This document shows, one piece after another, positions 26,419 through 33,814 of a stretch of 64,000 bases of DNA. Positions within the stretch are counted from its first letter, which is position 1; every line of letters begins with the position of its first letter. The stretch lies in assembly GCA_964462595.1 (NCBI GenBank), contig CAYWXM010000063.1, positions 62,001 through 126,000 on the forward strand, in the 5' to 3' direction. The translations under genes and the position numbers were made by a program. Source of the stretch: SURF-21 sp964462595. Lineage in GTDB: Bacteria > Actinomycetota > Geothermincolia > Geothermincolales > RBG-13-55-18. Under the pieces are notes generated by a model. It did no database searches and was not told the DNA's origin. It saw nothing but the letters and a program-made list of their open reading frames with translations.

Positions 26419-27608
26419 TGGATAAAGGAAAATACGACTTCTTCCACTACGATCAATGTGACCTCTGCGGCGACTGCCTGGCCCGCTGCCAGTACATGGA
26501 CCTCACGCAGTCCGAAGCGGTGGAGGAGATGAAGCACCTCATCGCGGGCGAGCCCACCCGCGTGGTGCACGACAAATGCATCAGCTGCTACGCATGTAAC
26601 GTTTTCTGCCCCCACGACTGCCATCCCTACGAACTCATCATCAGCACCTGGAACGAGCGTTACCGGGAAAAAGGCCTGCCCGTGCGGGCCTCGTACCTCA
26701 TGCCCGCCTCCTCCCCCAACTTCCGTACCGATATCCTGAAACATCTCGGCGCGGGGGAAAGGGCGCTGCTACGCAAGTGGAAGGAGACTCCTCCCGAGGG
26801 GGAGTACGTCATCTATCCGGGCTGCAACGCACTTACCCTGCCGCACCTCCTTGATGCGGGCTTCCTCCGGGACGTACCGGTATCGGGCGATTTCGACCTC
26901 TGCTGCGGGGAGATGTATTTCCGCATGGGCCTCTTCGAGGTGGTGGAGCGCACCGCGGAGAAGCTCACCGAGTATTACCGCGGCCGCGATATCGGGACCA
27001 TGCTCTTCGTGTGCCCCGCCGGGCTGAACATGTTCCGCAACGTTCTACCGCACCATTTCGGGGCGGAGTTCCCCTTCAAGGCCATGTACCTCGGGGAGTA
27101 CCTCCTCGGCAAGGTGGAATCGGGGGAGATAGAGATAAGCGCACGGCTTGACCGCCAGGTGGCGGTGCACGACTCGTGTCACGCCAGGATACTGGGAGAC
27201 GAGGTCATGGAGACGAGCCGCAGGCTCTACTCCCTGATGGGGCTGGGCATGCGCGAGATGGACCACAACCGCGAGGAGGGTTTCTGCTGCGGCATGGCGG
27301 CGGGATGCAACTCCTACCGCCCCGACGACATGTACTTCGCTGCGGTGAAGGAGCTGAGGGAAGCACACAGGACCGGCGCCAACGAGTTGGCCGTGTACTG
27401 CGGCGGCTGCCAGCTCACCCTGGCCATGATTCGCTGGCTCTACCCCTTTGCCCCGCCGGTGTTTCACCTGCTCGAGTACCTGGCCGAGGCGACGGGGGAG
27501 ACTCCTTACCTGCCGGCGTCACGGCGTTCCCTGCGCATGCTGGGCAATGTCGCGTACAAGGCCTTCCCCAAGCTGTTCTCCCGCGAGACCTACCGCATCG
27601 ATGTATAG
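26418..27608 (+). CDS. Heterodisulfide reductase D / GlpC-like Fe-S protein, paralog 3
   Basis: 396 residues; the ATG at 26418 shares its A with the upstream TGA (TGATG), indicating translational coupling. [4Fe-4S] motifs CDLCGDCLARCQY and CISCYACNVFCPH are followed by CCG domain 1 (YPGCNALT, LCCGEMYFRMG, CPAGLNMF) and CCG domain 2 (VHDSCHARILGD, EGFCCGMAAGC, YCGGCQLTL). It is closest to paralog 1: both contain EE[IM]K-[RH]LIAGEPTR between the clusters. An acyl-CoA dehydrogenase lies about 600 bases downstream on the same strand, so the trio may accept or donate electrons in fatty or aromatic acyl-CoA oxidation (inference). Confidence 0.85.
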   Translation: MDKGKYDFFHYDQCDLCGDCLARCQYMDLTQSEAVEEMKHLIAGEPTRVVHDKCISCYACNVFCPHDCHPYELIISTWNERYREKGLPVRASYLMPASSPNFRTDILKHLGAGERALLRKWKETPPEGEYVIYPGCNALTLPHLLDAGFLRDVPVSGDFDLCCGEMYFRMGLFEVVERTAEKLTEYYRGRDIGTMLFVCPAGLNMFRNVLPHHFGAEFPFKAMYLGEYLLGKVESGEIEISARLDRQVAVHDSCHARILGDEVMETSRRLYSLMGLGMREMDHNREEGFCCGMAAGCNSYRPDDMYFAAVKELREAHRTGANELAVYCGGCQLTLAMIRWLYPFAPPVFHLLEYLAEATGETPYLPASRRSLRMLGNVAYKAFPKLFSRETYRIDV

Positions 27609-27647
27609 GGGGAGAAAAAGCGCCGCCGGCCCGAGAAGGGGACCGTC

Positions 27648-27896
27648 CATGGCGAGCCGGCAATCGCGCCACTCATTTACCGCCTGAAAGACGAGAGCGT
27701 GCTCACTCGGATGTACGCCAAAGAAGCCCTGGTGGGGATCGGTGAGCCGGCCATCGCGCCGCTGGTTTCCTGCCTTTATGAAGATAACGATACCTCGAGC
27801 GTGTATGCCATGATGGCCCCCGGGCAAAACCCCTTACCCGATCGAGAGCGGGCTTTACGCGGCCTCCCGGAGCGTCATTTTTCGGCCCCTTTATGA
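27648..27896 (+). pseudogene. HEAT-repeat (PBS lyase-type) protein remnant
   Basis: In frame from about 27648 the translation reads HGEPAIAPLIYRLKDES, then VLTRMYAKEALVGIGEPAIAPLVSCLYEDND: two consecutive HEAT repeats with the repeated block GEPAIAPL. The repeat pattern stops after about 50 residues and is replaced by unrelated sequence to the stop at 27896. There is no start codon with a ribosome site. This is a fragment of a larger HEAT-repeat gene left between the HdrD-like operon and the acyl-CoA dehydrogenase. Confidence 0.5.
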
Positions 27897-28210
27897 AAGA
27901 GCAGCCAAGGGGCTGTATCTCCGTGCTTTTCAGCCTAGCCTTGTTATCTAATCTCCACCCGCAAGGGGGACGCGCACGGCGGGGGTCGCCATGTTCCCGT
28001 GCTTCCATCCCCAGCCGGCAGCGGCCTGAACCGGGGTAAGTTGAACCCTGCCGCGCGCTGGAAGATAATTATTAAGGCCTCGGCCCGAGGCGGGTAGCGC
28101 GCCCGGCGGAGGCTCCTTTCGAAGCGGCGTCATCAACTGCAACGGTTGGTGGAAGCCCGAGGGCGACTGCCTCCCGGCCAAAACGTTCCTTAGCAAGGAG
28201 GGAGATGAGG
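27897..28210 (+). other. Non-coding leader region before the acyl-CoA dehydrogenase
   Basis: About 310 bases without a supportable gene. It contains GC-rich pairing potential, for example GCCTC-GGCCC-GAGGC near 28076-28090 and CAAC...GTTG near 28136-28150. It ends in AAGGAGGGAG, the ribosome site of the next gene. I looked for cobalamin, TPP, FMN, SAM and glycine riboswitch cores and did not recognise one. Confidence 0.3.
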
Positions 28211-29353
28211 ATGGACTTCGCATTGAGCGACGAACAGAAGGCCCTGAAGCAGACGGTGCATGAGTTCGCGGAAAACGAGATCAGGCCGGTGTCCATGGAG
28301 CTGGACGAGAAGGGCGAGTTCGAATGGGACATCGTGCGCAAGGCGGCCAAGCTCGAGCTCACCTATTCCGGCGTCCCCGAGGAATACGGCGGACCCGGCC
28401 TGAGCAACCTGGACAACGTCATGGTCATCGAGGAGCTGGGCTGGGGGTGCATGGGGGTCGCGGCCTGCATAGCCCTTAACCAGATAGCCATCCTGCCCAT
28501 CCTCCTGGCGGGGTCGGAGGAACAGAAGAAAGAGTACCTCGGCCGCCTTACCGACCCCGACAAACCCGTCCTCTGCGCCTTCGGCCTCACCGAGCCGGAG
28601 GCGGGTTCCGACGCCGCGTCCCTCAAGACGCGGGCGGTGCGCGATGGTGACGAATACGTACTCAACGGCGGGAAGTGCTTTATCACCAACGGCGGCGTGT
28701 CCGAGTTCTACACCATCTTCGCCACCGTGGACCCGGAGCTCAAATACCACGGCGTCACGGCCTTCCTGGTGGAAGGGGATACCCCCGGCTTCTCCATCGG
28801 CAAGATCGAGCACAAGATGGGCATGCGCGCCTCCCAGACCGCCGAACTCGTCCTGGAGGACGTGCGGGTGCCGGCCTCGAACATCCTGCGCGGGGAGGGG
28901 CAGGGCTTTTACGTGGCCATGGAGACGCTGGACACCTCCCGCCCCGGCGTGGGCGCCATCGGGGTGGGCCTGGCGCAGGCCGCTTTCGATGAGGCCCTGG
29001 CGTATTCCAAGCAGCGGGTGCAGTTCGGCAAGCCTATCTGCCGCCAGCAGTCCATCGCCTTCATGCTCGCGGACATGGCCACCAAGGTGGATTACGCCCG
29101 CCTGCTCTGCTACCGCGCGGCATGGATGCTGGACAACGGCCTCAACGCTATCAAGGAGTCATCCATGGCCAAGTACATAGGCACCGACGTGGCCATGGAG
29201 GTATGCACCGACGCGGTGCAGATCCACGGCGGCTACGGCTACATGAAGGACTACCTGGTGGAGAAGTTCTTCCGCGACGCCAAGATCCTGCAGATCGTGG
29301 AGGGGACGAACCAGATCCAGCGCCTGGTGCTCTCGGCCCAGCTCACCGCCTGA
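28211..29353 (+). CDS. Acyl-CoA dehydrogenase
   Basis: 380 residues. ATG 28211 is preferred over ATG 28205 because AAGGAGG is 8 bases upstream and the protein then opens with MDFALSDEQKAL, a standard family start. Family motifs: CAFGLTEPEAGSDAASLKTRA (FAD/substrate loop), KCFITNGGVSEFYTIFA, KMGMRASQTAELVLEDVRVP, RVQFGKPICRQQSIAFMLADMAT, QIHGGYGYMKDYLVEKFFRDAKI. The catalytic base is probably Glu364 in QIVEGTNQIQ, the usual position for short- and medium-chain enzymes. It oxidises an acyl-CoA to the 2-enoyl-CoA and normally passes electrons to ETF, which is not encoded in the window. Confidence 0.93.
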   Translation: MDFALSDEQKALKQTVHEFAENEIRPVSMELDEKGEFEWDIVRKAAKLELTYSGVPEEYGGPGLSNLDNVMVIEELGWGCMGVAACIALNQIAILPILLAGSEEQKKEYLGRLTDPDKPVLCAFGLTEPEAGSDAASLKTRAVRDGDEYVLNGGKCFITNGGVSEFYTIFATVDPELKYHGVTAFLVEGDTPGFSIGKIEHKMGMRASQTAELVLEDVRVPASNILRGEGQGFYVAMETLDTSRPGVGAIGVGLAQAAFDEALAYSKQRVQFGKPICRQQSIAFMLADMATKVDYARLLCYRAAWMLDNGLNAIKESSMAKYIGTDVAMEVCTDAVQIHGGYGYMKDYLVEKFFRDAKILQIVEGTNQIQRLVLSAQLTA

Positions 29354-29380
29354 ACCATTTCGCGTTCGAGGCAACGGGGT

Positions 29381-30496
29381 TCAGGCCTCGCCCGCGCCTG
29401 AGGCTTGCTCCTTATAGACGTTGGCGTGGCCGAACCCCGGCGTTCCGAAGGGCAGTGGGAAGGGGGGCTTGTCCCTCTCGGTCATCTTCAGCAGCCGGTT
29501 CACCCGCTCCACGCCGACCATGCGCACGTTTCTCTCCAGGTGACCCACGTAGGGTCGGACGAAGCGTTTCCACAGCTGCTTGACGTAGTAACTGCGGCGG
29601 AACCCCGCCAGGAAACGGTCGAACTCCGCCTGGGCGGCGGCGGGGTCCGTCACCGCCGTGGCGGCGACCTTCCCCGTCACCAGGGCGCCGCTTATCCCGA
29701 AGCCCATGAAGGGGTCGATGGCGCCGGACATGGTCCCGCACATGATGAGCCCGTCCCGGAACAGGCGGTAGTTGTCCGGCCTGGCCAGGGGCACGGCGCC
29801 CACCTGGTAGTCCCATTCATCGTGCTCCACGCCCTCGTTGCGCACCATGAATTCCCTGTACCTGTCCAGGGCGTCCTCCCCCACCGGCCTGTCGTACGAG
29901 AACAGCAGATCGAAATAGTAGTTGTTCACCGCGGAGAGGTAGCCGTATTCGGTGATGCACTCGTCGAACCACAGCCAGGCGTAGTTGCTGAAACCGATCT
30001 CGCCCCGCGACATCCACATGTGCACCGTCAGGTGAGGAACGTCCATCATCTTGTAGGCCGCGGGGATGAGGCCGCAGGCGATGATGGTGCCCGGTGCGAG
30101 CCGGTGCACTTCGCCCGCCCTCAGTGGCGACGAGAACTCGAATTCCACGCCCCTATCGATGCACTCCTTATACAGCAGGGTATCCAGGCTGCCGGCGCGG
30201 TTTCCCCTCTCCACTCCGTAGACCTCGTACACCGGCCACAGGGTGCGGGTGTCGTGATAGTAGGCGGGGCACTGTACGACCTCGTGGAAGACGGGGCTCA
30301 CGTCGATCCCTATGTATTGCGACGTCCTGGAGACATCGATGGGGGTCACGTGGGTGGAGGGGTTGTAGATCTTCGAGCCGCCGTAGGAGTCCTCCGCCTC
30401 CCGCACCACCACGCGGTAGCCGTCCCGCGCCAAGTTGATGGCGGCGACCATCCCGCTCATGCCCGCCCCGTAGATGAGCGCTTCTTTACCAGCCAT
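29381..30496 (-). CDS. FAD-dependent oxidoreductase (NAD(P)-binding Rossmann, GGR-like)
   Basis: 371 residues, ATG 30496 preceded by GGGAGGGAATC. An N-terminal dinucleotide-binding fold (EALIYGAGMSGMVAAINLARDGYRVVVREAE) and a later FAD motif (DGLIMCGTMSGAIDPFMGFGISGALVTG) place it with the geranylgeranyl-reductase/lycopene-cyclase-like flavoproteins. The remainder (FDRFLAGFRRSYYVKQLWKRFVRPYVGHLERN) is basic and aromatic-rich, as in enzymes contacting membrane lipids. It is convergent with the acyl-CoA dehydrogenase, 27 bases between stops. Substrate unknown. Confidence 0.75.
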   Translation of the reverse strand: MAGKEALIYGAGMSGMVAAINLARDGYRVVVREAEDSYGGSKIYNPSTHVTPIDVSRTSQYIGIDVSPVFHEVVQCPAYYHDTRTLWPVYEVYGVERGNRAGSLDTLLYKECIDRGVEFEFSSPLRAGEVHRLAPGTIIACGLIPAAYKMMDVPHLTVHMWMSRGEIGFSNYAWLWFDECITEYGYLSAVNNYYFDLLFSYDRPVGEDALDRYREFMVRNEGVEHDEWDYQVGAVPLARPDNYRLFRDGLIMCGTMSGAIDPFMGFGISGALVTGKVAATAVTDPAAAQAEFDRFLAGFRRSYYVKQLWKRFVRPYVGHLERNVRMVGVERVNRLLKMTERDKPPFPLPFGTPGFGHANVYKEQASGAGEA

Positions 30497-30626
30497 GATT
30501 CCCTCCCCGCTGCCGGCACCCCTCCCGCCGGGACGAAAGCGGCCTCCAGGCCTCCGTCCCCTGCATTATGGCATGTCCGTGCCCTCATCACCAGGTATGT
30601 GTCAGTGCGTTACTGTATCCTTTATA

Positions 30627-30646
30627 AAAGGCCGGGAGAGGCCTTT
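30627..30646 (+). promoter_or_regulatory. Stem-loop in the addB leader
   Basis: AAAGGCC and GGCCTTT pair perfectly around GGGAGA, immediately after an AT-rich TTTATAA (30621-30627) that may be a -10 element. It lies 30 bases ahead of the addB-like start, where it could influence translation or mRNA stability. Weak evidence. Confidence 0.3.
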
Positions 30647-30676
30647 CGGGACATATGGGATTATATGGAAGGTGGT

Positions 30677-33600
30677 ATGGCATCGATGGGCATGAACCGG
30701 CTGGCGGAAAGCGTGAGGGAATTGTGCGCGAGCCACGTCCTCGAGGAGAAATGGCTGCTGGCCCCCTCCCTGCGCACGGGGTTCCAATGGCTGGACGCGG
30801 TCACGCGCTCCGGCCATCCTGTCCTCAACGCGCGCGTGAAGACACTGGCCGGCATGGCCCTGGAACTTGCGGCGCCGTACATGCAGAAGCAAGGCTTGAC
30901 GCTACTGCGCGGCGTGCAGCTGGAATTGCTCGTCGAAGGCGTGCTGGGCCGCCTGAGGGACGGGGCCGGCTACCTGGCCCGCCTGGAGTCCAGCCCTGGC
31001 CTGGTGCGGGCGGCGGCGGCCACCCTGCGCGACCTGCGCCTGTGCGGTCTAGCGGCGGACGACCTTTCGCCGCGCCTCTTCGAGGTGGAGGCCAAGGGCA
31101 GGGAACTCGTCTCTCTGCTCTCGGCATATGAGGAGGAACTCGCCTCCCGCGAGCTGATCGATATCGCCGGGGTCCTGCGTCTGGCGGGCCGACGCCTCGA
31201 GGAGGACGCATCCACCCTTGTGCCGGGTTGCCTGGTGGCGGTGGCCGAGGACATGCTGGAGGAGATGCGCGGCCTGGAACGCGCCATGTGGGAAGCAGTG
31301 GCGGAGGAAAAGCGTATCGTGCTGGCCGCGGACCGGCCTTGCGCGGAGCGGGCACGTGAAACAGGCAACACCGCGCTGCTGGCCTGGATATCCTGCCCCC
31401 GTGAAGCCCCTCCTCCCCGCAAGGACGGCAGCGTGGATATGTTCCGCGCCGTGGGAGAGGCCAACGAGGTCCGCGAGGTGTTGCGCCGCTGCACGGGCGG
31501 GGACATCCATCTCGACGAGGTGGAGATACTGCACAGCGACGCCTCCACTTACATGCCGCTCATCTACGAAGCCTGCTCCCTACTGGCCGCCGAGGCGGGA
31601 AGGGACGTCCCCGTGACTTTCGCGGAGGGCATACCGTTAAGCTATTCCCACCCGGGACGCGCCCTCTCAGGTTGGCTGTCCTGGATAGCGGAGGATTTCC
31701 CCCAGTCCACATTGGTGAGGCTGGTGCAGGACGGCCTGCTCGAGCTGGGGACGGCCATGGCGGACGGCTGGAGCTTCTCCCGGCTGGGGTCCATGCTGCG
31801 CGCACTGCCCATCGGCAAGGGGCGCGAGCGTTACCTGCCGGTCATGGATGCCGAGCTGGATTCGCTCGAGTGGAGGAGGTCACGCCACGAGCTCGGGGAA
31901 AACGGCGATAACGGGAGGGGTCGCCTGCAGCACCTGGAGCGGCGCATCGAGATGATGCGCGCCCTGCGCGACCTGGTAAGCGGGCTCCTGGAGGGGATAC
32001 CAGTTTACGCGCAGGACCGGCTGGAGCTGCTGCGCAGCGCCGAGGTCTTCCTGCTCCAGCGGGCGCGCGGGCTCTGCGAAATGGACGAATACGGCCGGCT
32101 GCGCCTGCTCGACGAGGTAAGGGAACTCGGCTCGGCGCTGCAGGAAGCGGGCGCTCCTCCCTCGGGCCTCGACGTCCAGGCCTGGCTTGCGGACCTGGCC
32201 CGCACGTCCCGTGTGGAAGGCAAGGGACCGCGACCTGGTTGCCTCTACGTGGCTCCCCTGGCGGGAGGCGGGCATTCCGGGCGTTCGCACACCTTCATCC
32301 TGGGCCTGGACGACGGGCGCTTCCCGGGAGCCGGCCTTCAGGACCCCTTTCTCCTGGACTCCGAGCGGGCGGCCATCTCCGGGGACCTGCCCACGGCGGC
32401 GGAGCGCCTGGCTGCGGGCCTGGAGGGGTTCTCTCGCCTCGCCGCCAGGATAAGGGGCAAGGTGGCCTTGAGCTATTGCTGCCGCAGCCTTTCCGACGAC
32501 CGCGACATGTTCCCGAGCCCGGTTATGCTCGCGGCCTACCGCATCATCAGCGGCGACCGCGAGGGGGTGCAGAACGACCTCCTCGCCTGGCTTCCCGAGC
32601 CCGCCTCCTTCTCCCCGCACGACCCCGGCCGCTGCCTGAACTCCGCCGAGTGGTGGCTGAACCGCTTGTGCTCAGGTCCCGCGCCGCGGGATGCCGTGGG
32701 CGCCGTCGTATGCGCCTATCCCCACCTGGGCCGGGGCATGGAGGCGCGCCGCGCGCGGGAGAGCGGCATCTTCACCGCCTACGACGGTTACGTCCCCGAG
32801 GCCGGTGAGGACCTCGACCCCGCCGGGCCCGGCGGCCCCGTGCTCTCGGCAAGCCGCCTGGAGACACTGGGGCGCTGCCCCCTGGAATATTTCCTCGCCT
32901 ACGTCCTGGGCGTCAAGCCTCCCGAGGAATATATCCTCGACCCCTCGAGGTGGCTGGAACCCAGCGAGAAGGGCAGCCTCTTGCACGCCGTTTTCCGTAA
33001 GTTCCTCCTGCGCCTGCACGGGGAGGACCGCCGTCCGGTGCTCGAGCGGGACTGGGGCTCCCTGCTGGACATCCTCGAGGGCGAGATAGACGCATGGACT
33101 CACCGCAAGCCCCCGCCCAACCGAGAGGTCCATGCAAGGGAATCGGACGACCTGCGGCGCGCCGCGCGCATCTTCCTGCGCGAGGAAGAGATACACTGCC
33201 GCGAACGTCGCCCCCTCTTCTTCGAGGTGGCCGTGGGGCTGGAGGCCGAGGAGCAGGGCAACCCCATAGACTCTCCGCAGCCGGTGGAGATAGGGCTCGC
33301 GTGCGGAAAGACCGTCCGCACGCGCGGTTATATCGACCGCATCGACGAGCTGGGGGAGCCCGGCAGCCTGCGCTTCTCCGTCTGCGATTACAAGACCGGG
33401 TCGGCCTACGGCTACAGCCGCGAGGACCCCTTCCGCCAAGGGCGAAGGGTGCAGAACTTCCTCTACATGATGCAGGCGCGGTCCTGCCTGGCGGGGCGCT
33501 ATCCCGGCGCGGAGGTGGAGTTCTTCCAGTACTTCTTCCCCTCCACCCGCGAGCACGGCGAGCGCATCGAATGGGACGCGTCGACCCTCGCGGGGGGAAT

Positions 33601-33814
33601 GCGCGTCCTGGAGCTGTTGTGTGAGATGCTCTCCCTTGGCTGCTTCCCTTTCAGCGACGACGCCGATGACGTCTCCATCAGCGACTACCGGTCAGCCTTC
33701 ACGGACCCGGATGCCCTGGCGGCCGCGATTAAGGTGAAGCTGGCCAACCCGGAAAACGAGGCCCTGGCGCCTTTTCGGGAACTGAGAGGCTATGTGGAGG
33801 GCGGCAATGGCTGA
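30677..33814 (+). CDS. addB: AddB-like ATP-dependent nuclease subunit (PD-(D/E)XK nuclease)
   Basis: 1045 residues. ATG 30677 has GAAGGTGGT just upstream; ATG 30665 is an alternative, and the longer frame further upstream is antisense to the flavoprotein gene. The N-terminal helicase-like part lacks a Walker A GxGKT (LLAPSLRTGFQWL instead), as expected for an inactivated AddB fold. FILGLDDGRFPG is a UvrD-like relic. The C-terminal RecB-type nuclease is clear: LSASRLETLGRCPLEYFLAYVLG, GSLLHAVFRKFL, RGYIDRIDEL and VCDYKTGSAYG. In AddB the nuclease normally carries a [4Fe-4S] cluster from one upstream Cys plus C-x2-C-x5-C; here the upstream Cys remains but the triad reads V-x2-S-x5-F in DVSISDYRSAF. 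It overlaps the addA-like gene by 8 bases. Confidence 0.85.
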   Translation: MASMGMNRLAESVRELCASHVLEEKWLLAPSLRTGFQWLDAVTRSGHPVLNARVKTLAGMALELAAPYMQKQGLTLLRGVQLELLVEGVLGRLRDGAGYLARLESSPGLVRAAAATLRDLRLCGLAADDLSPRLFEVEAKGRELVSLLSAYEEELASRELIDIAGVLRLAGRRLEEDASTLVPGCLVAVAEDMLEEMRGLERAMWEAVAEEKRIVLAADRPCAERARETGNTALLAWISCPREAPPPRKDGSVDMFRAVGEANEVREVLRRCTGGDIHLDEVEILHSDASTYMPLIYEACSLLAAEAGRDVPVTFAEGIPLSYSHPGRALSGWLSWIAEDFPQSTLVRLVQDGLLELGTAMADGWSFSRLGSMLRALPIGKGRERYLPVMDAELDSLEWRRSRHELGENGDNGRGRLQHLERRIEMMRALRDLVSGLLEGIPVYAQDRLELLRSAEVFLLQRARGLCEMDEYGRLRLLDEVRELGSALQEAGAPPSGLDVQAWLADLARTSRVEGKGPRPGCLYVAPLAGGGHSGRSHTFILGLDDGRFPGAGLQDPFLLDSERAAISGDLPTAAERLAAGLEGFSRLAARIRGKVALSYCCRSLSDDRDMFPSPVMLAAYRIISGDREGVQNDLLAWLPEPASFSPHDPGRCLNSAEWWLNRLCSGPAPRDAVGAVVCAYPHLGRGMEARRARESGIFTAYDGYVPEAGEDLDPAGPGGPVLSASRLETLGRCPLEYFLAYVLGVKPPEEYILDPSRWLEPSEKGSLLHAVFRKFLLRLHGEDRRPVLERDWGSLLDILEGEIDAWTHRKPPPNREVHARESDDLRRAARIFLREEEIHCRERRPLFFEVAVGLEAEEQGNPIDSPQPVEIGLACGKTVRTRGYIDRIDELGEPGSLRFSVCDYKTGSAYGYSREDPFRQGRRVQNFLYMMQARSCLAGRYPGAEVEFFQYFFPSTREHGERIEWDASTLAGGMRVLELLCEMLSLGCFPFSDDADDVSISDYRSAFTDPDALAAAIKVKLANPENEALAPFRELRGYVEGGNG

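Noticed and set aside
28060..28204. Possible riboswitch upstream of the acyl-CoA dehydrogenase (GGTGGAAGCCCGAGGGCGAC segment)
   Set aside because: It faintly resembles a cobalamin-type core but lacks the conserved B12 box and junction order; no class could be assigned.
29405..30660. In-frame extension of the addB-like ORF by more than 400 codons upstream
   Set aside because: This part is antisense to the flavoprotein gene at 29381-30496 and has no protein family features; the AddB start is placed at 30677.
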